Positions 61,620-64,000 of a stretch of 64,000 nt of DNA are shown piece after piece. The notes under the pieces were generated by a model. It did not search any database. It was given only the letters and a program-made list of their open reading frames with translations, and had not been told where the DNA came from. Origin of the DNA: Trochalopteron elliotii (taxonomy: Eukaryota; Chordata; Aves; Passeriformes; Leiothrichidae); the NCBI GenBank assembly GCA_024734555.1, contig JANPWX010000034.1, forward strand, positions 1,410,398-1,474,397, read 5' to 3'. Numbering within the stretch: the stretch's first letter is position 1; each line of letters starts with the position of its first letter. A program made the position numbers and the translations under genes.

Positions 61620-62590
61620 TACACTTCACGAGCGCTACAATAGGATTTTAAGATAAATGACATGCGAGCACTGCAGTTTTGTGCAGGCTTAAGTGATCCA
61701 AGTACCTTAATCACGTGCGTGGTATCAAAATACACGAATTTGACTTGTTACAAGAGTCACACGACAAAGACTGAGTGTCATATGAGGCCGCAAAGCATAA
61801 ACCATCTCGGCTAAAATTTATTTTAGCACGAGAGAGTTTTTTAACTGTAAAGTATAATTATTTAAAAGCAGTCTGAGCTGCGCAGCTCTAATGATAGGTG
61901 AAAACAGAAAACAGCTCTTGAAAGCACTGCTGGTAAAGGCACTTCTTGCAAGCACTGCCTGCTCTTAGCACTTGCTGCCTTTATGCACCACTATTTCCGA
62001 AATTCTTGGAAGGCTGATGAAGTCTTTAAGTGTCATCTTGCCAAAGCTGTAACATTATCTCCAGTGACAATACTCACTCCTGGGCTTTTTTGTTGTGAGT
62101 AGAGAAAACATTTCAGCTTTTCGGGCGGGGTAAACACTTCCCTGTGAAACGCTGCAAACAAGATGGGAGGCAATTTAATAAATGAAACTTGAGGGTGTCA
62201 TTCAGCCCTGGGCAAAAATCCCTCCGGGGTCCAGCTCTGGGGGCTGGATGGGTTTGCCTGTGCCACGCAGAAAAGAAAAGCCACGCTGTGCCTGTCTCAC
62301 CGGGTGGCTTTAGGACAACATCCGAAACGCCCTGGGCCCGTTTCCTCAAAAGCGATGACAGCCGCGTGATAAACGTGCTCCCTGCCTGCAAAGCAGCGAT
62401 TCAGGTGCTGTGAAACGGGGCTTTTCATAGCACAGCCATTAAAAATAGGAGCAGCGCTGGCCAGGGAGTGTTTTGAGCCCGGGCAGGGACGCAGCCCAAG
62501 CGATCCTGTGTTACTCACCCCGCCTGCTCCCGAGGGCTGATGTTTTCTTGGACCGAGCTAAATGTCTCGTTTTAGTTAATCGTGGGGATG
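61620..62590. promoter_or_regulatory. CpG-dense candidate regulatory region
   Basis: By eye the CpG content is clearly above the rest of the window: about a dozen CpGs in 61620-61930 and about two dozen in 62120-62585, the latter also GC-rich (GGGCGGGG, GCCGCGTG, GCCCGGGC). It contains a palindromic E-box CACGTG (61712-61717) and a full MEF2 consensus TTAAAAATAG (62439-62448). This is consistent with an unmethylated enhancer, a small CpG island or the shore of one, and possibly an unrecognised promoter. No exon is evident. The counts are manual and approximate. Confidence 0.4.
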
Positions 62591-62682
62591 CTGCTGCAGT
62601 GAAACACTAGGTCGTATTTTATTGCCCCACACATTTTTCCATACTTCAGCCACGTGGTAGCTGTTTAACAACTTATTCCCCG

Positions 62683-62765
62683 AATGAAATAAGCAGAAAT
62701 ATTGGCCCATTATTTGCTTTCAAATGAAATAAGCAGCTTTATAGGAAATATTGACCCATTATTTG
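62683..62765. repeat. Local direct duplication, second copy with 9-bp insertion
   Basis: The first copy is 62683-62716 and the second 62723-62765. Both begin AATGAAATAAGCAG and end AAATATTG(G/A)CCCATTATTTG. The second has CTTTATAGG inserted between the two blocks and one substitution. Confidence 0.9.
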
Positions 62766-63493
62766 TCACTTCTCTTGAGGCTCCAAATGCATCCTGAGCT
62801 GCTGCAGCTCACAACCAGGACATTCACTTCTCCTTTGATAACCGTTTTGCATTCCCTTTCACATTTTGCCTGGCCTTCTCCGTGATTTTTGCCACAAGCA
62901 AGTGGCAAACATTTTGGTGACAAAATGAGTCCTCACTGTGCAGAGATTAAGAAGCAACAAACCCAAAACCTACTTGTCTGTTTCTGAATAAACAGTAATC
63001 ACCCCTGACCCATCCCTTTGACAGACACATCTTATTTTCTCTTCTTGTTTTCACCAGCTGTGCGGCAATATCCACCTTGCTTTTTCTGTGCCATAGTACT
63101 AGCTCAGAACTAGATCTTTGTGGGCTTGTTTTCCCACATTTTCTGCTCTAAAAATTATTTTCCTGAGCCTTTTACGTAGCTTTACTAATTGCACTGCCCT
63201 TCAGTGCATGTGTTAGCTGTAACTTTTCCCCCCAAGAGTATCGTGTTTAAAGTCACAACCACTGTATTCCTGCCAATGTATTCCTCTTAACTTACAGGAA
63301 ACCTATGAATGAGGTATGATACCATGAATGATACTATTAATCACTTTATTGCAACTGCACCCTGGAATCCCATTCACTGTCGAGACTTTGTTACGCAAGT
63401 GCTGTACGTATATAAAAAACAGTCTCCAGCTTCAAAGTGCTTACAAGCCTTTGTAAAAGCCTCCTGAAGTTTTCTGTGAACTTGTTACTGTAA

Positions 63494-63513
63494 GAAGAAG
63501 AAGAAGAAAAAAT
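63494..63513. repeat. (AAG)n microsatellite
   Basis: Five to six AAG units running into an A tract. Confidence 0.85.
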
Positions 63514-64000
63514 TACATATTTCTTCTTGGAACAAAACGCTTCTCAAACTTTTAGAAGAATGATTCATGTTTACTCTTATCTCCCTCCAGAGGAAAAAGA
63601 AAATGAGTTGAGGAATATTTTCAGGCTTAGTCCCCATCGGACGAATTTGAGGGAGCTGACCTGGGATCCACTGCTCTGCACAGCATCCATCCGTGCCACA
63701 TTCCTTTCTCTGATGAGTCAGTGGACCTCACAGACCCAAAGTCTTGAGAATGACCCAACTTCAGCATCTCCCTCTTTCTCTTCCTTTCCCTTAAGATTCC
63801 TTTGGTGCTCCCTATAGCCACATTATTAAGTTAGAATTAAAATAAATTGTGGAGAGCGTTCAATTCCTGTAATACTGGCAATGGAGAAAACCTTATTAAC
63901 CCTGAAATGGCCTAAAAATGGATTCTCCTGAGGTGCCCCTTCTGCCCTGGGGACCCTGGACACTGTCACTGAGCCATTGCTCATGCTGAATCTTGGGGTG

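Larger units (their letters stand above)
62591..64000. other. Non-coding stretch at window end
   Basis: No exon or RNA gene recognised. It holds a local direct duplication at 62683-62765 and an AAG repeat at 63494-63513. A 96-codon frame near 63.53-63.82 kb has no family resemblance. Confidence 0.5.

Noticed and set aside
1..64000. tRNA, rRNA, microRNA or CRISPR features
   Set aside because: No tRNA B-box in a cloverleaf context, no rRNA core motifs, no familiar microRNA seed in a clear hairpin, and no spaced direct-repeat array. The genome type also makes CRISPR irrelevant.

Overview
This 64 kb window looks like nuclear DNA of a bird, most likely a songbird (passerine). Several CR1 LINE copies with their typical ends are present on both strands, including one with the ATTCTATG-type 3' end. 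There are two solo LTRs; the one at 11729-12274 resembles the passerine ERV LTRs known to me, and each LTR has its own target-site duplication. A MIR-type SINE remnant and very old CR1/L3-like fragments point to ordinary amniote euchromatin. I see no operons, ribosome-binding sites, CRISPR arrays, rRNA or tRNA genes.

I found no exon of a protein-coding gene that I can defend. No reading frame exceeds about 150 codons, none resembles a protein family I recognise, and the candidates lack convincing splice context. The window is best read as intergenic or intronic DNA in a gene-poor region. The only recognisable coding remnants are decayed pieces of CR1 ORF2: a reverse-transcriptase segment at about 15125-15420 (minus strand) and the ORF2 C-terminus at about 20183-20363 (plus strand).

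Layout. Bases 1-11.7 kb: non-repetitive-looking DNA with a TATG microsatellite and an A-rich tract. 11.7-12.3 kb: minus-strand solo LTR. 14.9-15.4 kb: minus-strand CR1 with RT and 3'-tail segments brought together. 20.05-20.81 kb: an AT-rich repeat running into a 5'-truncated CR1. 21.9-22.8 kb: sequence that looks like non-coding regulatory DNA. 29-38 kb: several old CR1/L3-like pieces and one avian CR1 tail. 40.27-40.93 kb: plus-strand solo LTR with clear U3, TATA, poly(A) signal and TSD. 44.05-44.39 kb: another CR1 tail. 54.9-55.1 kb: MIR. 57.5-57.9 kb: old CR1-like piece, part of which recurs inverted at 61.5 kb. 61.6-62.6 kb: the most CpG-dense part of the window, a candidate regulatory element or CpG island.

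I do not see a novel multi-gene biological system. The best second looks are the two TSD-bracketed solo LTRs, the sharply bounded ~50 bp near-identical inverted pair (57.66 and 61.54 kb), the CpG-dense block near the right end, and several candidate conserved non-coding stretches that need a cross-species alignment. All family assignments are from memory of consensus sequences, not from a search.
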